Source of the DNA: Cydia pomonella
Lineage: Eukaryota; Arthropoda; Insecta; Lepidoptera; Tortricidae
Assembly: GCF_033807575.1 (NCBI RefSeq)
Contig: NC_084703.1
Span: forward strand, 682,001-746,000
Direction of reading: 5' to 3'
DNA: 64,000 bases
The notes under the pieces were generated by a model. It was not told the origin of the DNA. It worked only from the letters and a program-made list of their open reading frames with translations, and did not search any database. The number at the start of each line of letters is the position of its first letter. The first letter of the stretch is position 1. Below, one piece after another: positions 10,335-20,590 of the stretch. Both the position numbers and the translations under genes were made by a program.

Positions 10335-10655
10335 CTTCCTCGCGTTGTCCCGGCATTTTGCCACGGCTCATGGGAGCCTGGGGTCCGCTTGACAACTAAT
10401 CCCAAGATTTGGCGTAGGTACTAGTTTTTACGAAAGCGACTGCCATCTGCCCTTCCAACCCAGAGGGTAAACTAGGCCTTGTTGGGATTAGTCCGGTTTC
10501 CTCACGATGTTTTCCTTCACCGAAAAGCGACTGGTAAATATCAAATGATATTTCGTACATAAGTTCCGAAAAACTCATTGGTACGAGCCGGGGTTTGAAC
10601 CCGCGACCTCCGGATTGCAAATCGCACGCTCTTACCGCTAGGCCACCAGCGCACA
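10335..10655 (-). mobile_element. SINE-K, near full length
   Basis: On the minus strand it begins TGCGCTGGTGGCCTAGCGG (A-box-like) and continues to GGTCGCGGGTTCAAACCCC (B-box-like), a tRNA-derived head. The body has TTTTCGGTGAAGGAAAACAT and ends in a LINE-like tail. It is far too long and divergent past the B box to be a functional tRNA gene. Related copies are at 27581, 29317 and 44586. Confidence 0.85.
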
Positions 10656-10984
10656 GACAACCGACAACTGCAAATTGTTTATTTTAAATAACATCGCTCT
10701 GCCAAATGAAAGATAAATCTCTCCGAAGTGAAGTGAATGTTTTTATCCGTCAATCCTTGTTGCACAGTGTACATTGCTTCAAATAAATCCCATATATTCT
10801 AGCATTGACAGCGTCAGACTGAACAGACAGCGCATTATGAAGCTTTTACGATGAACGCGAGCACCACGTAGATGCAATTTTACTTGTAAAATGTTACACG
10901 AGCAGAAATACTGAGATACATCCTACACTATAAAAGTTCTAATCACCGTCATAACTATAATCTCCTTTGGTTGGTTCCTTAGGT

Positions 10985-11040
10985 TCAGGTTAGGTCTGGA
11001 AGAGATCGCTTTTTAGCGATAAGAGCGCCTGTTGTTACCT
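10985..11040 (+). mobile_element. LINE 3'-UTR fragment (GATCGCTTTTTAGCGATAAG)
   Basis: It contains TCTGGAAGAGATCGCTTTTT and AGCGATAAGAGCGCCTGTTG. The same word is found near 52620 in sense and near 42540 in antisense. The GATCGCTTTTTAGCGATA core forms a small hairpin. Confidence 0.65.
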
Positions 11041-11049
11041 GGTTCTATT

Positions 11050-11492
11050 TTCCTTTAAAACTTAGTTGTAGTTTCGCTTACTTATATTGGCCAATTCTGC
11101 CACTAAATTGGATGATGATTGACGGACCGTTATCAGTTAGTCACTCACTTTAATTTCACAAAAACACGAAACGATTAACCGATTACGAAGCCATAGCCCG
11201 AGCGTCAACACCAGTTTTAGAACGTCATTGTGGTTCTGACAATTTGAAAGAATGGGCTAGTTGTGTGTGTGTAATGTGCCGTCGAAAAATATCCAAAACA
11301 TACGGAATGATCACATGGTAAAACTACGAAAATTTTTAATATTTTTCTATCTGTATCGAAATATCCATTTCCAAAATGAATGATTCTTTTGTTTCCTGCG
11401 TTTTTTTGGGAAATTTCTGCGAATTTTTCGAACTTTTTGGAAACCATCCCCAACTTGCACATCTGATCTAATAGCTTACTTGTCAAAGAACT
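11050..11492. other. unassigned; 89-codon minus-strand frame of unknown status
   Basis: A minus-strand open frame covers 11217-11486 and contains phenylalanine- and lysine-rich words such as KKFEKFAEISQKN. Without splice signals or a second copy I do not call it a gene. Confidence 0.3.
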
Positions 11493-11495
11493 ATG

Positions 11496-11622
11496 TACAG
11501 TCGAGGAAATTGATTCTTTAGCAGGTTGTGGTTCACTTTACACTGGAAAGCCATAGCATAAGTATGTACAACCAAATTTACTTGAACCGCAAATTGCTAA
11601 AGAATCAATTTTCTCGACCGTA
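11496..11622. mobile_element. TACAGTC-type MITE (127 bp)
   Basis: The ends TACAGTCGAGGAAATTGATT and AATCAATTTTCTCGACCGTA pair. It carries mariner-like TACAGTC ends, as do the elements at 30433-30656, 38785-39062 and 63150-63301. Confidence 0.75.
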
Positions 11623-13976
11623 CTTATTCTTAATGAAAAGTTCAAACGATTGAACTTGTGTGCATAAAAGTGCATGAACTGGTTTATTTAAATTAAGGTA
11701 TTTTTGTAAAGATTTCATAACTGTTGTGGATCAATTTTACTTATCTTTGAAAACAACAAAGCCTGCATCTGATGCTTGCATTTTATTTATTATGTCGTTC
11801 GACATAACAATAAACCACAGCGGTGTCCTTTTTAGAGCCCATTTCTTAAGACAAATGGTATTTCGTCAAATACAATCGATTTTTTTTAATTTTCATATGT
11901 GTATGGTTGTTAAAAACCGTGGGTCCAAACCTCGGTTGTGCTGTATAGAGCAGACAAAACCGTTCTAGAAAAGAATGCATAAAGATGACTAATATTCGGC
12001 CACCGGCGGTATCATGGTCTCACTTGTCATGTCATGCGTCACCTTCACACTTATATACTTGTTAGAACGTGACAGGCATAATGACATATAATAAAAAGCC
12101 GACCATCGTAGCCCTGCTGGATCAAGAGATGAAACGTAAAATAAAAGAATCTCACTAAAAGCATTTTAACGTGATTGTAAACACAAGACAAGAATACAAG
12201 GTTAGACAACTACGTGCCCAGTTCTACGGCTGTCGCTCGCACTATAGCAGCGCATCAGCTCATGCGATCTCCATAAAGTGCATTTGGTAATTACATTCTA
12301 AGAAATTACTTTTACTGTAATTGATTACTTTCATTTAGTTAGCCCCTTCGGAAAATTTATTGGTATGATTCATTGTCATCATTTGATGTTTAGGTCTTGC
12401 AAAGAAATAGGTTCACGTATGTGACCTACCTCAAAATTAAAACATTCACTGCTAGCAACCCGCAAGGCGGATTCTATGTTTTCGCTACAGACGGGAAAAA
12501 CTGTCTTATCAGCTACGCTCGTAGACGTAGCGTGTGGCTAGCAAAATTTCATTTATATCCTGAACTTCAAATAAACAGAAAAGTTACTTTACTTTTATTA
12601 TACCTATAAGTACGTATTTCATTAAATACCTCAAAACATAATTCAAATATTTTTTAGCATTCATTAACATATCGTTCCACAGCTGACTGTCCAGAACTTT
12701 GTCTCGCAACTTTTACGCCTTCTAGTGCCCCCTCTGTTTCAATCAAAGATGAATTTTAGGCCACGTAAGCGCGACTTGCTGGCAGTTCCTTTAGCGTAGC
12801 ACTGTGGCGTACAGGAACTCACCATTAGTTCGCGCCTTGCAATACCAAAACGCACTTCTCAAATCAGCACCTGACTGTGATGTTTATGCTAGTAATTGGA
12901 AGATAAAAAAGTAAATATCTCATCGTACTAACAGTTTGTTATATTTTACAATATTCTTTATTGCCTTTAATAACAAGATTTTATAGTGAAAAATTGTACT
13001 TAGCTTAATAATTGTTCCGTGGTTGTGTTGTGTACAATTGTAATCGTGGTGTGGGTAGTGTATAAGATACTTATGTATGAAATATTTTAAAATGTTGTTT
13101 GCCTGCATTGTGTTATTGTGCCTATCAAAATAAAATAAAATAAATAAATATGTGACGAATGTAAGAGGTTATGTGAGGCGATGGGTGATCACGCGTCTTC
13201 AAATCACACAACTTTATGTTAACGTGTACATTCAACAGTGCCTTAGTGTCTCACTGTAATACTGTGTAATCTGTTTGAATAGATAAAACTATTAACACTA
13301 TAATAAGTTGACGGTCTTACTCACGTATTCATTACGCGCGACATGTTGCGGAGAGCCTAGATCTCTTTTCCAAGCACTAAGAGTACCGAAAGTACAGTGA
13401 GACAAGAATGAAGATGATAGTGATTGATGCCCTTTCTTGATCCTCAAACTATCTTCTTAATACATCTAACTCGGTTCAGCCCCGTAGAGAGCGCGCCGCT
13501 AACTGGCGCTCCGCGCTGCGCGCCGTCTTTGCGTCCAGTACCGTGGGTGGTGTCGCGACGGTAGGAATAGCCTTCTTTTGTTTTTTTGGTTTATTGAAGA
13601 TTTATTTTCGTCAGATTGCGATACAATTTCGTAAATAGGTAGAGTATTCTGTACAATATAAGCGCAAATACATCGACCACGGTATATACTAAACAATATT
13701 CCTCCGAGTTACGAAAACGTATAGTGTGTTTGTGATTCAACAAAAAAATATATACATTTTTCTCGGGACAAACTTCTGCTCAGAATGAGCTCTTCAAAGC
13801 TCTTCAATTTGTATGCAAACGTAACGGAAAAATAATGAAAATCGGCCCCATAAGCAAACCAAACTCACTATACGAAGAAATTGATCCTAAGCAAAATGTC
13901 TAGTGTCTGGGCTTGACCAAGAACTGTACTTAAAAAAATAACTAACTTCAGTCGCAATACCAATATCTCTTTCATG
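11623..13976. other. unassigned stretch
   Basis: Largely AT-rich. A CG-rich patch at 13490-13560 and a promoter-like or LTR-like TGTTGCGGAGAGCC near 13345 were examined, but no gene, LTR pair or domain could be confirmed. The poly-AATA near 13125-13150 resembles a retroposon tail. Confidence 0.35.
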
Positions 13977-14263
13977 ACTCCTCTATACGATGGGCCATCA
14001 TACTGGCCCACTAAGATGGGCCAGCGTGTAGCGGTAGTGATGTCGAATGGCTTATGGCACGGCGGGATGGCGATGAGCCGCGATGTCGGTTTTTCGTCCG
14101 CACCACAAAGTGGGCCAGCGATGGCGGGTACGCATCTACACATGGCACATTTCATAGTGCGTGCTCAACCATCTCACTGGTCCAGCGCTGTGCCATCGTA
14201 TAGAGGAGCTATAACCATCGCATGGCCATCTCGCTGGTCCAGCACTGGGCTATCGTGTAGAGC
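13977..14263. mobile_element. palindromic MITE, GGCTCCTCTACACGATGG type, copy 2
   Basis: The left end CTCCTCTATACGATGGGCCA matches the inverse of the right end CATCGTATAGAGGAGC. A further inverted CTGGGCTATCGTGTAGAG lies at about 14245-14262, so the right end is duplicated. Interior words GGGCCAGCG recur. The plus-strand 111-residue frame is a by-product of these repeats. Confidence 0.65.
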
Positions 14264-14734
14264 CAGCGCTATAGAAAGGGATCGCATTATAACTTCAGTC
14301 GTCACTTAGCGACTGCTCGTATAGTAAGGTGGCGGTCACAATAGTCAGGAATGGTTGCAGTAATTGACTCATAAGTAATATGTATGACATTTTGAATGAT
14401 TCCTCTCGCCACCATCATTCGAAGGTACTTCAATTGCCTTTGGTTTGAACTTGACTTATGAAATAATTGATAAATATGATTATACCATATTTTTATTACT
14501 TAAATGTTTGCTAAACTTTCAAAACATGACACAAGCATTCTATGTGACAGTTGTTCAATGTTGTAGAAGAAAATTAATTTCCAAAATTTGCATTTTTAGT
14601 AATGCAGTATTGCGTAATAAGTATGTCCTGTTAATATAGCTGTGAACATTTCGCTAGAAAAAATAAATTGATGATAACTATTATGGATATTGTTGAACAA
14701 TTAAATGTACACATCATTTGCAAGGTGTTTTCTA
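14264..14734. other. no feature seen
   Basis: Unassigned AT-rich sequence. Confidence 0.4.
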
Positions 14735-14871
14735 TGTATATACTCGTAAGTATGTATTTATCTATACACGTATTTATATCGTCGCCTAGTACCCATAGTA
14801 CAAGCTTTGTTTAGTTTGGGGCTCGATCTGTGTGAGATAGTCCCCAAATATTTATTTATTTATTATAACTA
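14735..14871 (+). mobile_element. SINE 3' tail of a second body type
   Basis: TATCGTCGCCTAGTACCCAT, AGTTTGGGGCTCGATCTGTG and a (TTTA)n tail. The layout resembles the SINE-B body but the sequence differs, so it is probably a sister SINE family. The tRNA-like head is missing. Confidence 0.6.
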
Positions 14872-15287
14872 TAGTTGACATGCTTTTAACCTAGGTACAG
14901 CAGGCACCGGCACCTTCAGTGCTCGAAATTGGAGACCTACGCTCTCCAAAACATGTCACGCGTAGTGATTGAAATCTAAATTCTATCATTATCAAATCTA
15001 TTTTCATCTTTTTAACTATTCAATTTGTTTAATTCTACTTTTATTTGCACTCCTACACCGAAAGACCGCAAACCTTAATCGATTTTCGTACAGTCGACGT
15101 TAGAAATGTTTCCACTTCTAGACCGTACTCCGTCCTGATAAAGTGGAAATGTAAATACATCTTCAGCGTCGACGGTACACGGTGTCGAGTCACAATTTAT
15201 TACTGGAGGGCTACGACCTCTAAGAAATTCCTGCTTAAACAGAAACCAACTCTCTGGATTTCTCATGCGAGTCTATACTCACTCTAA
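14872..15287. other. no feature seen
   Basis: Unassigned sequence. Open frames on both strands at 15045-15287 mirror each other and carry no recognisable motif. Confidence 0.35.
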
Positions 15288-15600
15288 GATTAGGGCGTCG
15301 GCTAGCTGGCGGATGCACGGAGCGGATAGCGGGTTAAAGAAAAATAATGAACAAACTGAAACCAACTCTCTGAATTTCTCATGCGAGTCTGTGCTCAGTC
15401 TAAGATACGGGCGTCGGCTAGCTGGCGCAGGTGCACGTAGCGTGTGAACGGGTGAGCGCGTTAACGAAAATTAATGAGCAACGCTACCTGACGCGGATGC
15501 GCGGGACGGATTTTACCTACAATGGCACCCGCATGCGTGTGCCCGCAAAGGCGCCCACGCGGACGCCCAAACCCTGCATCTGGCCAGACTTGGCGTCTTG
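15288..15600. repeat. GC-rich repeat with internal duplication
   Basis: Two similar segments (about 15250-15345 and 15365-15470) share CAACTCTCTG, TTTCTCATGCGAGTCT, GGGCGTCGGCTAGCTGGCG and the GAGCGG or GGTGAGCG words. They are a local tandem duplication of about 120 bp. Related in reverse to 2510-2640. Confidence 0.55.
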
Positions 15601-16720
15601 ACAAGCGACAATGTGCGTGTGGTGCGGCGCTATAAAAATGACAGTGGCAACTGCAGCTGTGTTACTGTTGCGGAATTACTGCTATGGCGTACATGTGCCA
15701 TTCTTCGATAAATACATTATTGCTGCGAACAACAGTGACGCAGTTGCCATCCGAATATTACCTTAAACCTACAATTTCTGTGTGTTCTGTATGTGACAGG
15801 GGACAAGTGCAACTAACGGCGGTTGAAATCACACTGGCTATATTCATGCAAAGTGTTACCTTAAGTAGGGGTCGAGGCACCGAACCCACTATAGCTACAT
15901 GTATACATATATTACATATACAACACTATGAAAATATGTCATTTATAGTGATTGTTTTAGACTTTGTCTCTGCACAGTTGATGCAAAGCTAGCTTAATTA
16001 ATTAATAGAATCAGGCGTGACGAGTTTTGTACTTTTGGTGGTGGGTTGTTATATTTATTTGCGTATTTATTTTTGCGGTGGGAGGGCAACATTAATTGCA
16101 TGTAAAAAATACGCCAGTAAGTATAACGGGTTAGCACTGATTGGCTAACACGTTATTATCTCGCGGATTAGCAAAGCAATATTTCTTGCTTTAATTCAAA
16201 GCTAGACTGAAAAAAATAGATAGCCGAACTGGTTTTGTAACTTTACTAAATAACTAAACTACGGTTATAAGAAAATAAACTTTGCATAAATTTACAAACT
16301 TATTTTGTAGTGTATACCCAGTACCTGAACACTGATAGCCAAACACGGTTTTGTAACATATAACACATAGTTCGCAAGTCCCAATTTTTGTGTAAACAGT
16401 AACCAAAATTTTGTTACAGTTATGCAAACATTTCTTTCAGTGTAGCTTGCCAAATTTTAGTAGTGCACACTTACGGTCTGCAGCGAAAACTGTGCGAGCA
16501 AGGTGTACAAAATAAACTTCACACAATTTTATATAAGTCCGCCTTTGTGCTTTTATATTGCTCTGTTTATTATGTTATAAAAACCGGCAAATAAATATGT
16601 TTGTTGTATGGGAAATAATTTAAATATTTATTTTATTCTGTTTTTAGTATTTGTTGTTATAGCGGCAATAGAAATACATCATCTGTGAAAATTTCATCTG
16701 TCTAACTATCACGGTTCATG
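15601..16720. other. unassigned stretch
   Basis: A 102-codon plus-strand frame (15684-15992) has no recognisable motif. The rest is AT-rich with no supported feature. Confidence 0.35.
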
Positions 16721-16721
16721 A

Positions 16722-16882
16722 GTTTTTTTTGGTAGAGGAGGCAAACGAGCAGTCGGATCACCTGATGGTAAGCGATTACCGCCGCCCATAGACACTTGAA
16801 ACACCAGAGGGGTTGTAAGTGCGTTGCCAGCCTTTAAGATGGAAGTACGCTCTTTCTTGAAGGTTTGAAGGTCGTATCGGCC
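16722..16882 (-). mobile_element. retroposon 3' end, GGCAAACGAGCAG variant
   Basis: Read on the plus strand: GGCAAACGAGCAGTCGGATC, CCTGATGGTAAGCGATTACC, AACACCAGAGGGGTTG. This is the same 3'-domain architecture as SINE-A (CCTGATGGTAAGCAG, AACTCCAGAGGAGTT) but a diverged sister family. The T run at 16722-16731 is its reversed A tail. Confidence 0.7.
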
Positions 16883-16894
16883 TGGTGACGGACG

Positions 16895-16952
16895 GACAGC
16901 GAAGTCTCAGTAATAGGGTCCCGTTTGACCCTTTGGGTACGGAACCCTAAAA
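16895..16952 (+). mobile_element. H-element terminal fragment
   Basis: GTACGGAACCCTAAAA is the right end of the H family, preceded by a degenerate AGGGTCCCGTTTGACC. Only the terminus remains. Confidence 0.5.
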
Positions 16953-17200
16953 CCACCTGCCCAATAAAACCGTTAGGTATACAATTTAATTTCCGGCAGG
17001 CGGCGATTCGCTTCACAGGTGGGCCCTCGCAAAAGCGACATCTAAGATGGCTCAAGGACAACCTCAATGTAGGGCCCTCAGCCCTGGGGGCAAAGAGGTG
17101 TTACTGGACTTTAAACACAGACTTTCTCGTATACCGAATGGTGTTCCGGACATTTGGGACAAGTGTGCGGAGCCAAAGCTGAGATGGGGACCTTCGCTAA
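16953..17200 (+). other. coding-like segment of unknown origin
   Basis: Two plus-strand frames are open here (16925-17182 and 17047-17262). The second, from ATG at 17047, has balanced coding-like composition (words KEVLLDFKHRL, NGVPDIWDKCAEPK) and runs into a LINE tail at 17205. No donor or acceptor is convincing. It could be a captured or decayed exon or a transposon-encoded peptide. I do not recognise the protein. Confidence 0.25.
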
Positions 17201-17204
17201 CGTT

Positions 17205-17300
17205 CAGTTCAGTTCAATTATACTTTATTCCTGTAGGTCTAGCAACAAGCTCTTATGAATAGTAAGACAGTATTACATATAATTATCTTAAGCTAATTAT
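17205..17300 (-). mobile_element. LINE 3' tail
   Basis: CAGTTCAGTTCAATTATACT then TTATTCCTGTAGG is typical of a reversed retroposon 3' end with a simple-repeat (TGAACT-like) tail. A comparable CAATTCAATTC tail is at 63696-63720. Confidence 0.5.
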
Positions 17301-17654
17301 CAGAGCAATTTATTGATGCTGTAAATATTATTCCATATATAATACTAATGAATATAATTCATAGATCAAATTTGAAACGCTCGGTTAATAAATATTATAC
17401 AATCTCCAATTAACAAATTGATTAAGAAGTAACTTTTACTCAAAGACTCACTCCAAAATAGGGACTAAAAATTCTGGTTCTACTATCCAACAAAAAAATG
17501 GTCATACAAAATTAAAAATGAGTGAAACAGCAAATTTCCGTTGTTCCGGATTAGGTCCCTAAAAGTTTCTCAGTATGATCCTGAGTACCTCGCAAAGAAT
17601 GGCTATGATTTAAAAACAGCCTGTATTTCTTCGTCAAATCAAATCAATCTCTTA

Positions 17655-18062
17655 AGGTGCGACCAGACCGCAGCTTAAAAAACGGTCACGATACGGAATC
17701 GCAGTGACGCGTCGTACGAGTATACGTACCGTTTTTGACGCATGCTCCCCACACCGCTGCTTAAAATACGCTGACGCACCGTAAATTGATCTGCGTAAAA
17801 ATCGCAAAAAATATTACACGGAGATCTTATGGCAGACACCACACCGGTAACGTAAAAGACGCAACTGTTTTGTAAATGCAGCGTTTTTTACGCAATGATT
17901 TGCAAACAAAAAAAATCGCGTGAATCACGTCACTGCGATTCCGTACCGTCACCGTTTTTTAAGCAGCGGTGTGGGGAGCATGCGTCAAAAACGGTACGCA
18001 TACGACGCGTCACCGCGATTCCGTATCGTAACCGTTTTTTAAACAGCGGTCTGGTCGCACCT
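17655..18062. mobile_element. 408-bp MITE with long inverted repeats
   Basis: The ends AGGTGCGACCAGACCGC and GCGGTCTGGTCGCACCT pair exactly, and the arms stay similar for over 100 bases (GATACGGAATCGC, GACGCATGCTCCCCACACCG on both). Only the central part (about 17770-17920) is unpaired. Short open frames on both strands are mirror images of each other and not genes. Confidence 0.85.
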
Positions 18063-18384
18063 CTATTTCTAAAAAAGTATGAGAAAACAAATGACGTCAT
18101 AAATGGATTCACAATGAGACTTGTTTCAGACTTTTCAGAGTAATTAACTAAGATTTTTTATTATTTTTTGATTTTAAAATAATGTTGAAAAACATGTCTG
18201 ATCTTGTTTTGTCTGCAGTATCTGTGTATTTTTAGAAATATCTACCTCCCAGCCAAGAGTCCGGCTCTGATTCGACAACGTGTTTAGACTTAGAACTGGT
18301 TTTGATGCGACTGATGATTGTTGTGCATTTCACGGAAGACATACACTTTTTTCCGCATGCACCAATTAACACGAGCGATATTTT

Positions 18385-18610
18385 TTATTTTTTTAAACCA
18401 CGTTGACGGCAAACAAGCATACGGCCCGCCTGATGATAAGCAGTCACCGTAGCCTATGGACGCCTGCAACACCAGAGATATTACATGCGCGTTGCCGACC
18501 CTTTAAAAACCTGTACACTCCTTTTTTGAAGAACCCCATACTGTAGCGCCTTGGGAAAGCCTCGGCAGGGAGCTCATTCCACAGCTAAACGGTCTTGTCA
18601 AAATGAGATC
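18385..18610 (-). mobile_element. retroposon 3' fragment, SINE-A-like with extended upstream part
   Basis: ACGGCAAACAAGCATACGGC and CCTGATGATAAGCAG mark the 3' domain. Beyond it lies CTCCTTTTTTGAAGAACCCC and TCGGCAGGGAGCTCATTCCA, a segment shared with 31140-31220 in the opposite orientation. This is a different 5' module on the same 3' domain. Confidence 0.65.
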
Positions 18611-18639
18611 AAAACCGTTACACGTTTTGAAATCAGAAT

Positions 18640-18783
18640 CGGACGCTTGATCGATAGTGAGTCACAAGAAACAGGAGGGCTCGAATCCCGGTAAGGGCAG
18701 TTACTTGTGTGTGTATCACATATATGAGTACATATTCTAATGAGTTAAAGATGTTCTTTATTGTGTTTAATAAATAATAATAA
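18640..18783 (+). mobile_element. SINE-B-like fragment
   Basis: A B-box-like GGCTCGAATCCCGGTAAGG is followed by a short body and an AATAAATAAATA tail. It faces the next minus-strand SINE-B tail to tail. Confidence 0.5.
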
Positions 18784-19032
18784 ATAAATAAATATTATAA
18801 GACATTACACCAATTGACGAAGTCCTACAGTAAGCTCAATAAGGCTTGTGTTGAGGATACTTAGACAACGATATATATAATATATAAATACTTAAATACA
18901 TAGAAAACACCCATGACTCAGGAACAAATATCCATGCTCATCACACGAATAAATGCCCTTACCAGGATTTGAACCCGGGACCATCGGCTTCGTAGGCAGC
19001 GTCACTACCCACTAGGCCAAACTGGTCGTCAC
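18784..19032 (-). mobile_element. SINE-B, near full length
   Basis: The minus strand reads TTTGGCCTAGTGGGTAGTGA (A box) and GGGTTCAAATCCTGGTAAGG (B box), then the standard body to an (ATTT)n tail at 18784. It has few differences from 3925-4193. Confidence 0.88.
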
Positions 19033-19078
19033 AAAAATCAGTAATGGCGACACAAAAACATAGAAAATGACCATAGAA

Positions 19079-19583
19079 GACAAATCTTGCACACTTCGAT
19101 CTATTTTTGTGTACGGACGACTCACAAGACGCACCGCGCTATGCCCAGCTGGGCATGCGCTTCGGCAGAGGGGAAATAGTGCGAATGCCGACTCCCTTCT
19201 CGGTGTTGCTCGAAGGGAAGAAATACGGTGACAATGATATATTTATAGCTTGTTCAGATGATGAAGGATTAATCTTGAAACGCGTTCAATCATTCTTCAA
19301 CATCTGGCAATCCATCATGGCTATTGTTAAGTTTTATACTACGTCGGTGGCAAACAAGCATACGGCCTGCCTGATGGTAAGCAGTCTCCGTAGCCTATGT
19401 ACACCTGCAACTCCAGAGGAGTTACATGCGCACATAGTAAGTCCAGCTATCACTTTACTTAAAACAACTACCGAACATCTCAAACTCTTCGAACACACTT
19501 TTTACATTGGGGAAATCAACATTTTACAGGTTATAGGTTATAGGGACCGTGCGCGTTGGAGGGTCTGCCATCTTGTGGTTTGA
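19079..19583 (+). other. coding-like open frame crossed by a retroposon fragment
   Basis: An open frame runs from after a TAG at about 19076 to beyond 19550. The first part (to about 19330) is GC-balanced and codes for words such as SQDAPRYAQ, GMRFGRGE and DNDIFIACSDDEG. The MRFGR string resembles an amidation site, but no signal peptide or dibasic cleavage context is visible. A minus-strand SINE-A 3' fragment (19331-19434) is read through in frame, and a donor-like GTAAGT follows at 19437. It is either a captured or decayed exon or a transposon peptide. I do not recognise the protein. Confidence 0.3.
19331..19434 (-). mobile_element. SINE-A 3' fragment
   Basis: Contains ATACTACGTCGGTGGCAAAC, CCTGATGGTAAGCAGTCTCC and AACTCCAGAGGAGTTACATG, the reversed 3' terminal domain of SINE-A (about 100 bp). 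Confidence 0.8.
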
Positions 19584-19748
19584 ATCGGAACCATAAACAG
19601 GCACATTTACACGTCAAGTGTTTTCTTGTGCATAGTAGGTTCTGCCATCTTGTGGGCGACATCGGAACAATAAACATCACTTTTACGCTTCGCGCCAAAA
19701 ATCTGACAGCTCCTGTGCTGCCTCCTACAGTTCATGCACGCTACACAT
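19552..19748 (+). repeat. dispersed repeat, TCTGCCATCTTGTGG type, copy 1
   Basis: The word TCTGCCATCTTGTGG occurs twice, about 75 bases apart, each followed by GGAACNATAAACA. The end reads CTGACAGCTCCTGTGCTGCC. An inverted copy is at 60490-60705 with the same 64-codon frame (EGLPSCGLNRNHK). Conservation of that frame between two copies is expected from recent transposition and does not prove coding. Confidence 0.65.
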
Positions 19749-19756
19749 AGGTAATC

Positions 19757-20140
19757 GCGGACCAACTCGACTTAATAAATCGCGCCTATTTTGCCTGGTG
19801 GGTTGTCGGTACTACTCCTACCAACCCAACTCTTCCAAGAAGCCTAGCCGATCCTTGATGTTGCGACGACTTCTGGGAGAGACCCCGGCAAACCGAGGTG
19901 TTGTGCCCAGTACTCTGCCATCAGAGGCATTGCCCAGGATCATTCGAGAATGACGTGGGCGGCTGTCTCTTCTGCCTCCATGCACGCCCTGCAGAGACTA
20001 TCTGTAGCACGTAGGGTTAACAGGTGTTTGTTTCGTGGGGCGTGGCAAGTTATGGCCACAGTTAAAAGCCGGAGCTGTGGCCTCTTCAGCTGTAGCTTCC
20101 GTGACAAACCGGGGTTGATTGCCGGGAGGGCTTTCTTCGC
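19757..20140 (-). pseudogene. degenerate LINE ORF2 C-terminus (zinc-knuckle region)
   Basis: On the minus strand the frame reads KALPAINPGLSRK, PRNKHLLTLRATDSLCRAC and EETAAHVILE. The C-x2-C plus downstream H pattern with a following cysteine position is the zinc-knuckle region at the C-terminus of R1/Jockey-type LINE ORF2. The expected cysteine after HVILE is a TGA stop in this copy. The same frame then continues with WAQHLGLPGSLPEVV, a familiar LINE C-terminal tail, to a second stop. Endonuclease and reverse transcriptase domains are missing. A minus-strand SINE-A copy abuts its upstream side at about 20141, so the SINE probably inserted into the LINE. The clade assignment is an inference from motif memory. 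Confidence 0.65.
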
Positions 20141-20590
20141 CTTTTTTTTTATACCACGTCGGCGGCAAACAAGCATACGGCCCGCCTGATGGTAAGCAGT
20201 TTCCGTAGCCCATGTACGCCTGCAACTCCAGGGGAGTTACATGCGCGTTGCCGACCCTGAACCCCTCTCCCCCTCGTTGAGCTCTGGCAACCTTACTCAC
20301 CGGCAGGAACACAACACTATGAGTAGGGTCTAGTGTTATTTGGCTGCGGTTTTCTGTAAGGTGGAGGTACTTCCCCAGTTGGGCTCTGCTCTAGATCTGG
20401 AATAATATCCGCTGTGCTGTGCCCTACCACACAAAGCGAGATGACATTCACAATGCCCATACCTCTCTTCTGGACGTAGTTTAAGGACGTACCCGGGTCC
20501 AACGTAGTTTAAGGACGTACCCGGGTCCAACGTAGTTTAAGGACGTACCCGGGTCCAAGGACGTACCCGGGTCCATACCCGGGCCTGCCT
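20141..20590 (-). mobile_element. SINE-A copy 3 with tandemly repeated 5' end
   Basis: A full unit on the minus strand, from the A tail (T run at 20142-20150) through the 3' domain and body to the 5' word. At the 5' end a roughly 28-bp unit containing AACGTAGTTTAAGGACGTAC and CCGGGTCC is repeated three times (20472-20557), followed by shorter partial units up to 20585. No other copy in the window has this expansion. Confidence 0.85.

Noticed and set aside
10585..10655. tRNA-like sequence with A and B boxes on the minus strand
   Set aside because: The B-box-bearing head continues into a SINE body with further copies elsewhere. It lacks a proper 3' acceptor stem, so it is a tRNA-derived SINE, not a tRNA gene.
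13330..13560. possible LTR start (TGTTGCGGAGAGCC) and CG-rich block
   Set aside because: No second LTR, primer-binding site or gag/pol sequence is present, so there is no support for an LTR element.
13974..14309. 111-codon plus-strand frame and opposing 95-codon minus-strand frame
   Set aside because: Both run through a palindromic MITE and mirror one another. No domain or splice support.
19155..19169. MRFGR string considered as a neuropeptide amidation and cleavage site
   Set aside because: There is no signal peptide, no dibasic site upstream and no repeated peptide copies. A five-residue match is not enough.
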